From: Aquabacterium sp. A3
Lineage (GTDB): Bacteria > Pseudomonadota > Gammaproteobacteria > Burkholderiales > Burkholderiaceae_C
DNA: 64,000 nucleotides
Direction: 5' to 3'
NCBI RefSeq assembly: GCF_038069945.1
Contig: NZ_JBBPEV010000001.1
Location: forward strand, 372,001-436,000
Each line of letters opens with the position of its first letter. The first letter of the stretch is position 1. Shown here in pieces: positions 9,897 through 18,873 of this stretch. Below the pieces are notes generated by a model, which saw nothing but the letters and a program-made list of their open reading frames with translations, had not been told where the DNA came from and did not search any database. The position numbers and the translations under genes are program-made.

Positions 9897-10565
9897 GTGA
9901 CGAAAAGCGCAACATCGGCCAAGACTGCCTCATCCGGTAGCACGTCCCGCACCCGCAGCAGCACCCGGCAGCCTGCCGCCAAGAAAGCTGCTCAAGCTGA
10001 GGCGGGCGCTACCGAAAAAACGACATCGGCAACCTCCACGACCAGCCGCGCCAAAAGCCCGTCTGCTCGCGCCACCAACCCCTTGAACGACACCATGTCC
10101 ACAGCCACCAAGGTTGACACCAAACTTGCCAACGCCTGGAAAACCAAAGCCGGCCGCGACTTGAGCGAAGCCGAACTCTTGGCGATGCCAGATGCCGAGT
10201 ACATGAACGACAAGCAATTGGAGTTCTTCCGCACCCGCCTGGAGGCCCAGAAGGAAGACCTGCTGTCCAATGCCGGCGAAACCACCGAACACCTGCGGGA
10301 AGACACCTCCATCGTGCCCGATCCGGCTGACCGCGCCACGATCGAAGAAGAGCATGCCCTGGAACTGCGCACACGCGACCGCGAGCGCAAGCTGCTCAAG
10401 AAAATCGGACAGGCGATTGCACGCATCGAGGCAGGCGACTACGGTTTCTGCGACGAAACCGGTGAACCCATCGGCCTGGGCCGCCTGCTGGCACGCCCCA
10501 CCGCCACCTTGTCGCTGGAAGCGCAACAACGCCGCGAACTCAAACAGAAAATGTTCGGGGATTGA
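9897..10565 (+). CDS. dksA: RNA polymerase-binding transcription factor DksA, cysteine-poor
   Basis: Secondary-channel regulator acting with ppGpp in the stringent response. The start is GTG with a perfect AGGAGG 6 nt upstream. Residues 1-70 are a Ser/Thr/Ala/Lys-rich, probably disordered extension. The globular part and coiled coil follow, with tip DPADRA (Asp142, Asp145), equivalent to the key Asp71/Asp74 of E. coli. Where the four zinc cysteines should be there is only Cys185 (FCDETGEPIG); Thr188, Ser206 and Ala209 replace the others. From memory this loss is usual in Burkholderiales DksA, so it is probably a zinc-independent main DksA, not a decayed copy. The family call is firm. Confidence 0.95.
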   Translation: MTKSATSAKTASSGSTSRTRSSTRQPAAKKAAQAEAGATEKTTSATSTTSRAKSPSARATNPLNDTMSTATKVDTKLANAWKTKAGRDLSEAELLAMPDAEYMNDKQLEFFRTRLEAQKEDLLSNAGETTEHLREDTSIVPDPADRATIEEEHALELRTRDRERKLLKKIGQAIARIEAGDYGFCDETGEPIGLGRLLARPTATLSLEAQQRRELKQKMFGD

Positions 10566-10607
10566 CCCCCGAACGTGAAGCACCTGACAAGGCAGAGGAA
10601 CCCAGAG

Positions 10608-12314
10608 GTGACCAAAGAGGCCGGCGGCTTTTTGAAGAAGGTGGCTCGTTTTGTGGCCAATCCGACCACGGACTGGGCCGACCTGGACAAGCCCAAAGGC
10701 GCTTCCGGTGACAGTGATTTCGCCAAAAGCGAGATCAAAGCCATGATCGAACGCAAGCGGCGCAACGACTTTGTGCGCAAGCGCGAACTCGACATGCTGC
10801 GCAAAATTCGCCGCGAGGGTCTCACACCCGATGCGGCGCTGGCCTTGGGCAACCCATCCAATCTGGACCCCGAATCGTCGCCACAGGCGGGCGCCCGCTC
10901 GGACGTGACGGTGAAGGCCAAGATCGACGCCATCGAGCAGCAGATGGTGGGCCTGAGCAACCGTGCGCCTGATGCGGTGGTTCAGCGTCCGGCACACCAT
11001 GCCATTCGCCTGGAAGACGTGCCCGCGCAGCCCGATTCCAGCCCGATGACCTTGCCGTATGAAGAGCCTCCGCCAGAGATCTCTCAAGCGGTGCTGGACG
11101 CGGCCCGCATGGGCCTGCCAGGGTCAACCCGCGACGGCCACAGCAGCCTTTCACCGCACCTGGGCGTCCCCACCCTGGACGCGCAGCTGGAGGTGATCGA
11201 GGTCATGCAGGACCCCGAGCTGGACGAAGCCGTCATCGCCTTCGCGAATGCGGATTTTGACCAATGCGAGAAAAGCCTGCTGGACCTGGTTCAGCCCGGT
11301 GCACCCCGCCACGATCACGTCGACACCTGGATGGTGTTGTTCGATCTGTACCGTGCGCTGGACGTGCCCCAGAAGTTCGAGCAACTGGCGCTGGCGTTCG
11401 TTCAGAAGTTCGGGATGTCGGCGCCACAGTGGTATTCCTTGCCTGCCAAAGTCAGCGCCTTCTTGAACGCCACGCAGGCAGACACCCCGGTCGCGCACCC
11501 CGATGAAGACCTGGCGCCCGACTCAGAGGGCCAGCTCGAAGGCTGGGTGGCGCCCACCGGCATTGACACCGAGGCCGTGGCCAACCTGCGCATGGCCTGC
11601 TTGCAACTGCCCCGCCCATGGACGATGTCGTGGCATTTGGTGCAGGATGTGACCCCTGAAGGCGCGGCTTTGCTGGGGCACCTGATGGGCCAGTGGGCTC
11701 AGGACGGGCAGACTTTGGTCTGGCGCGGCGCCGAGCACCTGCTCCATGTGCTGGAAGAGCGCAGCCCTACCGGCGTTCGCAGCGAAGATCCGGCTTTCTG
11801 GATGCTCAAGCTGGCGGTACTGCGTTTGTGCAACCGCCCTGATCGTTTCGACGAGGTGGCCATCGATTACTGCATCACCTATGAGCAGTCGCCGCCCTCT
11901 TGGGAGCCCCCCAAGGGCCTGGTTCAGCACACCGAAGAGGGCATCAGCCCCCCAACCCGCCCGCTGTCCCACGTCAGCGAAGTCACCACCAGCTTCATCG
12001 AATCCCAGATGCATGAAGAGGTGGAGTTTGTTCAGGTCGCACGCCTGAACCTGTCGGGACAACTGCTGGGTGACATCGGGGACACCTTGCGCCACCTGGA
12101 TGACCAGTTGGGCGCCAGTGTGACGCTGGAGATCGATTGTCAGCACCTCTTGCGCGTGGACTTCATCGCGGCCGGCGACCTGCTCAACTGGGTGCTGTCG
12201 CGACGCGGCGAGGGGCGACAGGTCATTTTCTTGCAGCCCCATCGGCTGCTGGCCCTGTTCTTCGGGGCCATGGGCATCAACGAGCATGCCCGGGTCAGAC
12301 TGCAGACCGTCTGA
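10608..12314 (+). CDS. uncharacterised protein with C-terminal STAS-like domain
   Basis: Protein of 568 aa without a recognised enzymatic motif. The N-terminus (KEAGGFLKKVARFVANPTTDW) is basic/amphipathic, followed by a charged helix (about 40-72), a low-complexity linker, and a middle part (about 190-310) that reads like helical-repeat sequence with AFANADFDQCEKSLLDL. Residues about 475-568 resemble a STAS domain (LNLSGQLLGDI...CQHLLRVDFIAAGDLLNWV), as in anti-anti-sigma and phospholipid-transport proteins. The GTG at 10608 has GAGGA 8 nt before it; another in-frame GTG lies 33 bp upstream. It sits between dksA and hslVU. Function is not inferred. Confidence 0.75.
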   Translation: MTKEAGGFLKKVARFVANPTTDWADLDKPKGASGDSDFAKSEIKAMIERKRRNDFVRKRELDMLRKIRREGLTPDAALALGNPSNLDPESSPQAGARSDVTVKAKIDAIEQQMVGLSNRAPDAVVQRPAHHAIRLEDVPAQPDSSPMTLPYEEPPPEISQAVLDAARMGLPGSTRDGHSSLSPHLGVPTLDAQLEVIEVMQDPELDEAVIAFANADFDQCEKSLLDLVQPGAPRHDHVDTWMVLFDLYRALDVPQKFEQLALAFVQKFGMSAPQWYSLPAKVSAFLNATQADTPVAHPDEDLAPDSEGQLEGWVAPTGIDTEAVANLRMACLQLPRPWTMSWHLVQDVTPEGAALLGHLMGQWAQDGQTLVWRGAEHLLHVLEERSPTGVRSEDPAFWMLKLAVLRLCNRPDRFDEVAIDYCITYEQSPPSWEPPKGLVQHTEEGISPPTRPLSHVSEVTTSFIESQMHEEVEFVQVARLNLSGQLLGDIGDTLRHLDDQLGASVTLEIDCQHLLRVDFIAAGDLLNWVLSRRGEGRQVIFLQPHRLLALFFGAMGINEHARVRLQTV

Positions 12315-12320
12315 ACCTTC

Positions 12321-12340
12321 CCCTCTTGAAATCAAGGGGG
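12321..12340 (+). promoter_or_regulatory. hairpin with heat-shock-like CTTGAAA before hslV
   Basis: Inverted repeat CCCTCTTG-AAAT-CAAGGGGG (8 pairs, one G.U) in the 68-bp gap between the STAS gene and hslV. There is no uridine run, so termination is doubtful. The top strand also contains CTTGAAA (12325-12331), the sigma-32 -35 core; the matching -10 (CCCTCAAC, 12 nt on) is poor. HslVU is a heat-shock operon in many proteobacteria, so a weak heat-shock promoter is possible. Confidence 0.35.
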
Positions 12341-12382
12341 CAGCCCTCAACTGCCGCTGCCTGACAGCAGCAATGACACACC

Positions 12383-12931
12383 ATGGATTCTTATCACGGC
12401 ACGACCATCGTGAGCGTTCGGCGCCAGACCGAACAAGGCTGGCAGGTGGCCATGGGCGGCGACGGCCAGGTGACCCTGGGCCACATCGTGGTCAAAGCCA
12501 GTGCCCGCAAAGTACGCAAGCTTTACAGAGACCAGGTTCTGGCCGGCTTTGCCGGTGCCACGGCAGACGCCTTCACACTGTTCGAGCGCTTTGAAGCCAA
12601 GCTCGAAAAACACCAGGGCCATCTGGCCCGCGCAGCGGTCGAACTGACGCGCGACTGGCGCACAGACCGGGTGCTGCGCCGGCTGGAGGCGATGCTGGCC
12701 GTGGCCGACCGAGACACGTCCTTGATCATCACCGGCAATGGTGATGTGCTCGAACCCGAGCACGGCATCATCGCCATCGGCTCCGGCGGTGCGTATGCCC
12801 AGGCAGCGGCGCGCGCCTTGATCGACCACACCGCCCTGCCCCCGGCCGACGTGGTCAAGCGCTCGCTGGAGATCGCGGGCGATCTGTGCATCTACACAAA
12901 CCAGCAGCACACCCTGCTGACCCTGGACTGA
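12383..12931 (+). CDS. hslV: ATP-dependent protease subunit HslV
   Basis: Peptidase subunit (182 aa) of the two-part HslVU protease, a proteasome-like threonine protease forming double hexamers. [14 protein letters not shown] shows the short propeptide; the Thr after Gly6 becomes the N-terminal nucleophile. [24 protein letters not shown] and [14 protein letters not shown] are diagnostic. hslU follows after 25 bp. No clear Shine-Dalgarno is seen before the ATG. Confidence 0.98.
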   Translation: MDSYHGTTIVSVRRQTEQGWQVAMGGDGQVTLGHIVVKASARKVRKLYRDQVLAGFAGATADAFTLFERFEAKLEKHQGHLARAAVELTRDWRTDRVLRRLEAMLAVADRDTSLIITGNGDVLEPEHGIIAIGSGGAYAQAAARALIDHTALPPADVVKRSLEIAGDLCIYTNQQHTLLTLD

Positions 12932-12956
12932 TCCTGGCCAACCAGGCCCCGACACC

Positions 12957-14288
12957 ATGAGCATGACCCCACAGGAAATCGTCAGCGAGCTGGACCGCCA
13001 CATCATCGGCCAGCGAGATGCCAAGCGCGCCGTGGCCATCGCCTTGCGCAACCGCTGGCGCCGCCAGCAGGTGGATGACCGGCTGCGCAGTGAAATCACG
13101 CCCAAGAACATCCTGATGATCGGCCCGACGGGCGTGGGCAAGACCGAAATCGCCCGACGCCTGGCCAAACTGGCCGACGCACCGTTCATCAAGGTCGAAG
13201 CCACCAAGTTCACCGAAGTGGGGTATGTGGGCAAGGATGTCGACACGATCATCCGTGATCTGGTGGAGGCAGCCATCAAGGAAGAACGTGCGCGGCAAAT
13301 GCAACAGCAACGCGTGCGCGCCGAAGACGCCGCCGAAGATCGCATCCTGGACGTGCTGGTGCCACAGCCACGCCATGAGGTGGGGTTCGGCGCCAGCGCC
13401 ACCGGTGACAACACGGCGCGTCAGGTGATGCGCAAGCGCCTGCGCGAAGGCACGCTGGACGACAAGGACATTGAAATCGAGCTGGCCGATGCCAAGCCCG
13501 CCGCCGTTGAAATCATGGGCCCGGCAGGCATGGAGGACATGGCCGAACAAATTCGAGGCATGTTCGCCCAGTTGGGGCAAGGCAAACGCAAGACCCGCAA
13601 GGTGACCGTGGCCGAGGCGCGCACCCAGTTGATTGAAGAAGAAGCCGCCAAGTTGCTCAACGAGGACGAGATTCGTGCCAAGGCACTTGAGCGTGCCGAG
13701 CAAAACGGCATTGTCTTCATCGATGAAATCGACAAGGTGGCCTCGCGCTCGGAAAACCAAAGCGCCGACGTGTCTCGACAAGGCGTTCAACGCGATTTGC
13801 TGCCCTTGGTCGAAGGCACCACGGTCAACACCAAATACGGCATGGTCAAGACCGACCACATGCTGTTCATCGCCTCAGGTGCCTTCCACCTGAGCCGCCC
13901 CAGTGACCTGATTCCCGAACTGCAGGGACGCTTTCCCATCCGGGTCGAGTTGTCGGCTTTGTCCGTGGACGACTTTGAGGCCATCCTCACCCAGCCATCG
14001 GCCAGCCTCATCAAGCAGTACCAGGCCCTGCTGGCCACGGAAGGGGTGAGCCTGCGATTCACTGACGACGCGATCCGGCGGATTGCCGAGTTGGCCTGTC
14101 AGGTCAATGAGCGCACTGAAAACATCGGGGCCAGAAGACTGGCCACGATGCTTGAACGCTTGCTCGAAGAGCTGTCCTTTCAGGCGCCGAATCTGTCAGG
14201 GCAGGATCGCCTGATCGATGCCACCGAGGTGAATCAGCGCCTCAATGCGCTGGCCGGCGATGAAGACCTCTCACGCTTCATTCTTTGA
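12957..14288 (+). CDS. hslU: ATP-dependent protease ATPase subunit HslU
   Basis: AAA+ unfoldase (443 aa) that feeds substrates to HslV. N-domain start [16 protein letters not shown], Walker A GPTGVGKT at 56-63, pore loop GYVGKD, Walker [10 protein letters not shown], and the C-terminal sensor-2 region [12 protein letters not shown]. The C-terminal tail LSRFIL is the segment that docks into HslV. It overlaps the convergent coaX gene by 11 bp, so the hslU transcript must end inside coaX or through Rho. Confidence 0.98.
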   Translation: MSMTPQEIVSELDRHIIGQRDAKRAVAIALRNRWRRQQVDDRLRSEITPKNILMIGPTGVGKTEIARRLAKLADAPFIKVEATKFTEVGYVGKDVDTIIRDLVEAAIKEERARQMQQQRVRAEDAAEDRILDVLVPQPRHEVGFGASATGDNTARQVMRKRLREGTLDDKDIEIELADAKPAAVEIMGPAGMEDMAEQIRGMFAQLGQGKRKTRKVTVAEARTQLIEEEAAKLLNEDEIRAKALERAEQNGIVFIDEIDKVASRSENQSADVSRQGVQRDLLPLVEGTTVNTKYGMVKTDHMLFIASGAFHLSRPSDLIPELQGRFPIRVELSALSVDDFEAILTQPSASLIKQYQALLATEGVSLRFTDDAIRRIAELACQVNERTENIGARRLATMLERLLEELSFQAPNLSGQDRLIDATEVNQRLNALAGDEDLSRFIL

Positions 14289-15057
14289 TCGCGTCCACCG
14301 CCAACGACAGCAGCCCCTCAAAGATGAGGTTCTCGACCACGACGGCGGGCAAGGTGTCGATGTGAGCCAGACGGGACACCGCGCCACCTGACATCACGAG
14401 GTGGGGCTCACGCCCTGTGTGCTGACGCAGGCGTCGCATCATCCGCTCGATGGCGCCTGCGATGGCATCGGTGCCGCCACTCATCAAGGCGTCGCTGGTG
14501 TTGCGGGGAAAACTGTGCACCTCGCCGGTGGGCACCTTCAGACCGGCGGTGCCACTCTCCAGGGCCCGGTACATCAGACCGAAGCCCGGCAGGATGAGCC
14601 CCCCCAGAAACCGTCCCCCCGCGTCGATGGCATCGACCGTCACGGCCGTGCCCACCATCACGGCGACGGTGGGCGGTGGATCCTCCGGATGGCGGCTCAG
14701 CACATGTTGTCGTGCACCGACGATGGCGGCCCAACGGTCGGCACCCAGCCGTTGAGGGTGCTCATAGCCATTGACGACGCCCGCAGCGTGGGCCGACGCT
14801 GACACCCAGCGCGGCGCCAGCGCCCAACCAGACATCAGTTGTTCTTCCACCCGCCGTTTGATGGCCTCACCGGCCACCACGCACCCCAGCATGTCAGTGG
14901 GCCTCTCCGGCAAGGACTTCCATGACAAATCCCACAAGTGGTCGATGTCTTCCAGCACCACCGCGCCATGGGCCAGCAAGCGAGCCCCGGGACGGGCCTG
15001 TTCATAAATTCCCCATTTGAGCCGCGTATTGCCGATGTCAATGAGCAAGGAAGCCAT
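14278..15057 (-). CDS. coaX: type III pantothenate kinase
   Basis: First enzyme of coenzyme A synthesis, type III (ASKHA fold, K+-dependent). The ATG at 15057 opens [16 protein letters not shown], the phosphate-binding motif that normally starts Coa[13 protein letters not shown] and [15 protein letters not shown] are the other fingerprint segments, and [15 protein letters not shown] follows. The product is 259 aa, usual for the family. An upstream in-frame ATG at 15105 would add 16 residues without a ribosome site. Confidence 0.95.
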   Translation of the reverse strand: MASLLIDIGNTRLKWGIYEQARPGARLLAHGAVVLEDIDHLWDLSWKSLPERPTDMLGCVVAGEAIKRRVEEQLMSGWALAPRWVSASAHAAGVVNGYEHPQRLGADRWAAIVGARQHVLSRHPEDPPPTVAVMVGTAVTVDAIDAGGRFLGGLILPGFGLMYRALESGTAGLKVPTGEVHSFPRNTSDALMSGGTDAIAGAIERMMRRLRQHTGREPHLVMSGGAVSRLAHIDTLPAVVVENLIFEGLLSLAVDAIKE

Positions 15058-15203
15058 GAAAAACCGCCGGCCGACCGGCGCATACAAACATCCATGGATT
15101 GTCATGCAAGAAGGACGCGCGCACGATGTTTAAAACAGCCCGATCGTTATGGCAGATAATGATCCCATCACAACTGGCACGCTGTTGCCTGGGATCACCA
15201 TTC

Positions 15204-15785
15204 ATGACCACCTTTGTTCGCTCATGGCTCCTGGGCCTCGTCCTGAGTGTTGCCACCATGGCACAAGCCGCCGTCAACGTCGACGGGATCGCGTTTGAAG
15301 ACACCATGAGCCTTCAGGGGCAGACCCTGCAACTCAATGGGGCAGGCAAGCGCGTTCGCATCATCGTGGACGTCTATGCCATGGGCCTGTACACCGTGCA
15401 AGCAAGCCAGGATCCGTCGGTGCTCATCAAGGCCGGCGGCCCCAAGAACATCCGCATCGTGATGATGCGCAACCTGGACGGCGAGGACTTTGCAGAGGCC
15501 CTGGTCAAGGGGTTCAAGAGCAACCACAACGCCGACGAACTGTCGGCCATGCAAGCCAGGCTGGATGAACTCAGTGGGGCCATGCGTGCGTTCGGAGAGA
15601 TCAAAAAAGGCACGGTCGTGGACATCCACATGCTGCCCGAAACGGGCTTGCGCGTGCTGGTCAATGGCCAAGCGCGAACGGCCGCGATCCCGGGCACCGA
15701 CTTTCAAGCGGGCATCTTGCGCATCTGGTTGGGCACCTCGGCGGTGGACAAAGACCTCAAGTCAGACCTGCTGAAGCGCCCCTGA
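15204..15785 (+). CDS. exported chalcone-isomerase-family protein
   Basis: Protein of 193 aa with a signal peptide (residues 1-22, hydrophobic LLGLVLSVATMAQA ending in an AQA cleavage site) and a chalcone-isomerase-like domain: VDGIAFEDTMSLQGQTLQLNG, VDVYAMGLYT and GPKNIRIVMMRNLDGEDFAEAL. Bacterial members are periplasmic; they are thought to be lipid/fatty-acid-binding rather than flavonoid enzymes, but the role is unproven. The ATG at 15204 is preferred since the signal peptide begins there. Divergent from coaX. Confidence 0.82.
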   Translation: MTTFVRSWLLGLVLSVATMAQAAVNVDGIAFEDTMSLQGQTLQLNGAGKRVRIIVDVYAMGLYTVQASQDPSVLIKAGGPKNIRIVMMRNLDGEDFAEALVKGFKSNHNADELSAMQARLDELSGAMRAFGEIKKGTVVDIHMLPETGLRVLVNGQARTAAIPGTDFQAGILRIWLGTSAVDKDLKSDLLKRP

Positions 15786-15901
15786 CATCTCTGTCATGTG
15801 ACGAAAGGCATACGGGTGGGCCGTATACCGTGGTTACCTTCTTGCGCAACCCGCGCGAAAGGCGCATAACCTGAGGACATCAGTGAACCAGCACCTTGCG
15901 C

Positions 15902-16744
15902 ATGATCGATCGCCGCCTGCCCTCCATTTCGGCCTGGGTTGATGCCTACCGCGATGCCCTGATCCCGGTGCTGCCTGGCACGCTGGCCGACCTCCATCAG
16001 TTCCGTGACATCGAAGAGCGCACCGGCAGCGTGGACGCCCACACGCTGTCGGAAGCCTTTTCACACGACCCGCTGATGACGCTGGACGTGCTCAAGCGGG
16101 TGGCCCGACACTGCCGCTCGTCTGGCGCCGAACCACCAGAGACCCTGGTTGGCGCCATCGTCATGCTGGGCATCGGCCCTTTCTTCAGGGCCTATGAGCA
16201 ACCCGTGTCCATCCTTGACTGGCTGCATGAGCACCCTGCGGCCACCAGTGGCCTGCTCAAGGTCATCACGCGGGGACGCCGTGCAAGCCGGTTCGCCGTC
16301 AACTTTGCCTTGCGTCGGCAAGACGAAGACGCCCTCATCATCCAGGAGGCGGCGCTGCTGCACGACTTTGCAGAGATGCTGATGTGGTGTCACGCCCCTG
16401 CGCTCATGCAGCAGGTGTCGGATCAACTCAATGCCGATCACCGCCTGAGATCGAAAGACGTGCAGCAGGACGTGCTGGGCATCAGCCTGGACGACCTGGC
16501 GATCCAGTTGATGCAGCAATGGAGCTTGCCGCCCCTGCTGATCGAGTGCACCGACGACCGGCTTGCCCACCATCCCCGCATCCGGACCACCACACTGGCG
16601 GTGCGCCTGGCTCGGCACTCACAGCATGGCTGGGACGATCCTCACGCGCAAGCGGCCTGGCCTGACGACATCGCTGATGTGGCTGCGCTGATCAATTTGT
16701 CCAAAGACGCAACATGGCGCCTCATTCAGGACATTGACGGTTGA
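15902..16744 (+). CDS. HDOD-domain protein
   Basis: Protein of 280 aa resembling the HDOD class, a helical non-catalytic relative of HD phosphohydrolases found in bacterial signalling proteins. Seen: the opening LPVLPGTL-type segment, DPLMTLDVLKRVAR, VGAIVMLGIGPFF, and the central helix pair IIQEAALLHDFAEMLMW where HD residues are only partly kept. No output domain is attached. ATG at 15902; a TTG six nt earlier is also open. A small inverted repeat (ATACGG/CCGTAT, 15810-15826) lies in the upstream gap. It converges on sppA with 9 bp between stops. The partner or signal is unknown. Confidence 0.75.
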   Translation: MIDRRLPSISAWVDAYRDALIPVLPGTLADLHQFRDIEERTGSVDAHTLSEAFSHDPLMTLDVLKRVARHCRSSGAEPPETLVGAIVMLGIGPFFRAYEQPVSILDWLHEHPAATSGLLKVITRGRRASRFAVNFALRRQDEDALIIQEAALLHDFAEMLMWCHAPALMQQVSDQLNADHRLRSKDVQQDVLGISLDDLAIQLMQQWSLPPLLIECTDDRLAHHPRIRTTTLAVRLARHSQHGWDDPHAQAAWPDDIADVAALINLSKDATWRLIQDIDG

Positions 16745-16753
16745 GGGCAGGCC

Positions 16754-17710
16754 TCAGCGCCACTGCCAGCCACCGCGCAAGGCCTCCACCGCACCCAGGC
16801 CCATGGCCGCACCGAACCGCTTGGCCAGCCGCTCGGTCAGGTCCTCGCGCTGGGTGTAGTCGACGATGTCTTCCACTTTGACCACGTCACGCGCCACTTG
16901 ATCCAGGCTGCCCAGGTGATCGGCCAGGCCCAAGCCCACGGCCTGCTGCCCGTTCCAGAACAGGCCCGAGAACGTGGTGTCGTCTTGCTTGAGGCGCTTG
17001 CCCCGTCCAGCGCGGACCACCTCGATGAACTGCTCGTGGATCTGGTCCAGCATGGACTGGGCGTACTGTTCTTGCTGGGGGTCGCGCGGCGAATAGGGGT
17101 CCAACATGCCCTTGTTGCTGCCCGAGGTCATGAGGCGGCGCTCAACACCGAGCTTGTCCATGATCCCGACGAAACCAAAGCCATCCATCAGCACGCCGAT
17201 CGAGCCCACGATGGAGGCCTTGTCGACGTAAATTTCATCGGCAGCCACGGCGATGTAGTACGCCGCAGAGGCGCACATCTCTTCGCACACCGCATACACC
17301 GGCTTTTTGTGCAAGCCCTTCAGGCGGCGGATCTCGTCATTCACCAAGCCGGCCTGCACCGGGCTGCCGCCAGGGGAATTGATGCGCAACACAACCGCCT
17401 GCGCCCCGTGGTCTTCAAAGGCATCGCGCAGCGAGGCCATCAAACGATCGGCACTGGCTTCGGCATCGGCGCTGATGGCACCGCGCACCTCCACCAAGGC
17501 CGTGTGGGAGGCGCTGGGGGCTTTGTGTGCCGTCATGCCTGGCCAATTGAGCGCCAACAACGCCCCGGCCACGCCCAGCCACACCAGCCGCCAGAACCAG
17601 CGCCAGCGCTGCTCTCGTCGCTGTTGCGCCAGGTAAGCGCTCGCAAACTGCGTCAGCACCGCATTTTGGGCAGCACTTGAAACCGGGCAGGAGGAATCGT
17701 TGACACTCAT
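16754..17710 (-). CDS. sppA: S49-family signal peptide peptidase, SppA type
   Basis: Membrane-anchored Ser/Lys protease thought to digest signal peptides left in the membrane. A single N-terminal transmembrane segment (about residues 44-62, LVWLGVAGALLALNW) is followed by the peptidase domain: RINSPGGSPVQAG, then CEEMCASAAYY with the nucleophile Ser and SIVGSIGVLMDG. The Lys in TSGSNKGML fits the general-base position of short SppA proteins. 318 aa is the short (36K-like) form. ATG at 17710. It follows the Rieske gene on the same strand in the usual betaproteobacterial order. Confidence 0.92.
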   Translation of the reverse strand: MSVNDSSCPVSSAAQNAVLTQFASAYLAQQRREQRWRWFWRLVWLGVAGALLALNWPGMTAHKAPSASHTALVEVRGAISADAEASADRLMASLRDAFEDHGAQAVVLRINSPGGSPVQAGLVNDEIRRLKGLHKKPVYAVCEEMCASAAYYIAVAADEIYVDKASIVGSIGVLMDGFGFVGIMDKLGVERRLMTSGSNKGMLDPYSPRDPQQEQYAQSMLDQIHEQFIEVVRAGRGKRLKQDDTTFSGLFWNGQQAVGLGLADHLGSLDQVARDVVKVEDIVDYTQREDLTERLAKRFGAAMGLGAVEALRGGWQWR

Positions 17711-17758
17711 GATGTGGCGCAAATCGCAGCAGGCAGAACCAAAAACATGGTGCCCACT

Positions 17759-18139
17759 TCAGGCGGGCACCGGCTGTATGTGAGTGGAAGGATACCAATA
17801 GACCACGCCCTCACGCTCTTCAACCTCAACGGTCTGCAGACGTTTGCCTCGGCAGGGCCCGCTCACGCACACGCCCGATGGCGGGTCATAGAGCGCGCCA
17901 TGGACCGAGCAGATGATGAAGCGTCGCTCCATGTCCCAGAACTTGCCGGGCTGCCAATCCATCTCGGCCGGCACGTGAGCGCAGCGATTGAGGTAAGCCA
18001 CAGGCTTTTGCTGATGGCGCAGCACGAACGCAGAAGCCGGCCGCCCAAACTCCAGCACGTCAAACACCACCGCATCACCGGCCTCGATCAGCTCGTCCGA
18101 TGCGCACACACGCTGCGGAAGACACACCGGTTCAGGCAT
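17759..18139 (-). CDS. small Rieske [2Fe-2S] protein
   Basis: Single-domain Rieske protein of 126 aa. Cluster ligands are Cys53-x-His55 (CAH) and Cys77-x-x-His80 (CSVH), with GALYDPPSGVCVSGPC completing the second loop. There is no transmembrane segment or oxygenase domain, so it is likely a soluble electron carrier or ferredoxin component of an unknown oxidoreductase. It overlaps the end of the HAD gene by 8 bp and precedes sppA, implying one operon. Confidence 0.9.
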   Translation of the reverse strand: MPEPVCLPQRVCASDELIEAGDAVVFDVLEFGRPASAFVLRHQQKPVAYLNRCAHVPAEMDWQPGKFWDMERRFIICSVHGALYDPPSGVCVSGPCRGKRLQTVEVEEREGVVYWYPSTHIQPVPA

Positions 18140-18815
18140 GGCGCTGAAGCCAGTCGCTCAGCTCCTGCATGGAGTGGGCCACATGGCGGGTGGGGTACTG
18201 GGCAAAGGTAGAGGGCTCGTGGGCGCCGTAGCTGACGGCCACGCTGTGGGTTCCGGCATTGAGCGCCAGTTGCAGATCATGGGTCGTGTCGCCGATCATC
18301 AAGGTGCGCTCGGGCTCCACGCCAAACTCGGCCATCAACTCCTGCAACATCTGCGGGTGGGGTTTTGAAGCCGTCTCGTCGGCCGTGCGGGTGCCATCGA
18401 AAACACCCCTGAGCTCCACATGGGCCAAGGCCTCATTGAGCCCCTGACGCGACTTGCCCGTGGCCACGGCCAACCAGTGGTTGCGCGCCTTGAGCGCCTC
18501 CAGCAGGGGCAAGGTACCCTCAAACAGGCTCAGCTCGTGCTGGCGCTGAAAATAGTGGTGGCGATAGCGCCTGCCCAACTCGGGCACGCGTTCGGGCGCC
18601 AGACCCGGTGCCACATGGGCCAGCGCGTCATGAAGGCCCAGGCCGATGACGTAGGCGGCCTCCGATCGCGGAGGCACCGACAGCCCAAGGTCTGCGCACG
18701 CCGCCTGGATGCATCCAACGATGAGGGCCGTCGAGTCATACAACGTGCCATCCCAGTCGAACACGATCAGGTCATAGGTGCGAGGACGCGCACCACCATC
18801 AGACATACCAATCAC
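18132..18815 (-). CDS. HAD-IA family phosphatase (phosphoglycolate phosphatase-like)
   Basis: HAD hydrolase with a helical cap of the Gph/PGP class. FDWDGTLYDS (Asp20, Asp22) is motif I, AVATGKSRQG motif II, KPHPQML the Lys of motif III and MIGDTTHDLQLA motif IV. The likely start is GTG at 18815, because GGAG lies 5 nt before it; an ATG at 18806 is the alternative. 227 aa. Located between rluC and the Rieske gene. Substrate is not certain: phosphoglycolate, pyrophosphate or another small phosphoester. Confidence 0.87.
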   Translation of the reverse strand: MIGMSDGGARPRTYDLIVFDWDGTLYDSTALIVGCIQAACADLGLSVPPRSEAAYVIGLGLHDALAHVAPGLAPERVPELGRRYRHHYFQRQHELSLFEGTLPLLEALKARNHWLAVATGKSRQGLNEALAHVELRGVFDGTRTADETASKPHPQMLQELMAEFGVEPERTLMIGDTTHDLQLALNAGTHSVAVSYGAHEPSTFAQYPTRHVAHSMQELSDWLQRHA

Positions 18816-18873
18816 ATGAGCTCCAAGCCACCACCCATGGCTCCACTGTAGCGCGACCGCAAAGCCTGGAGGC

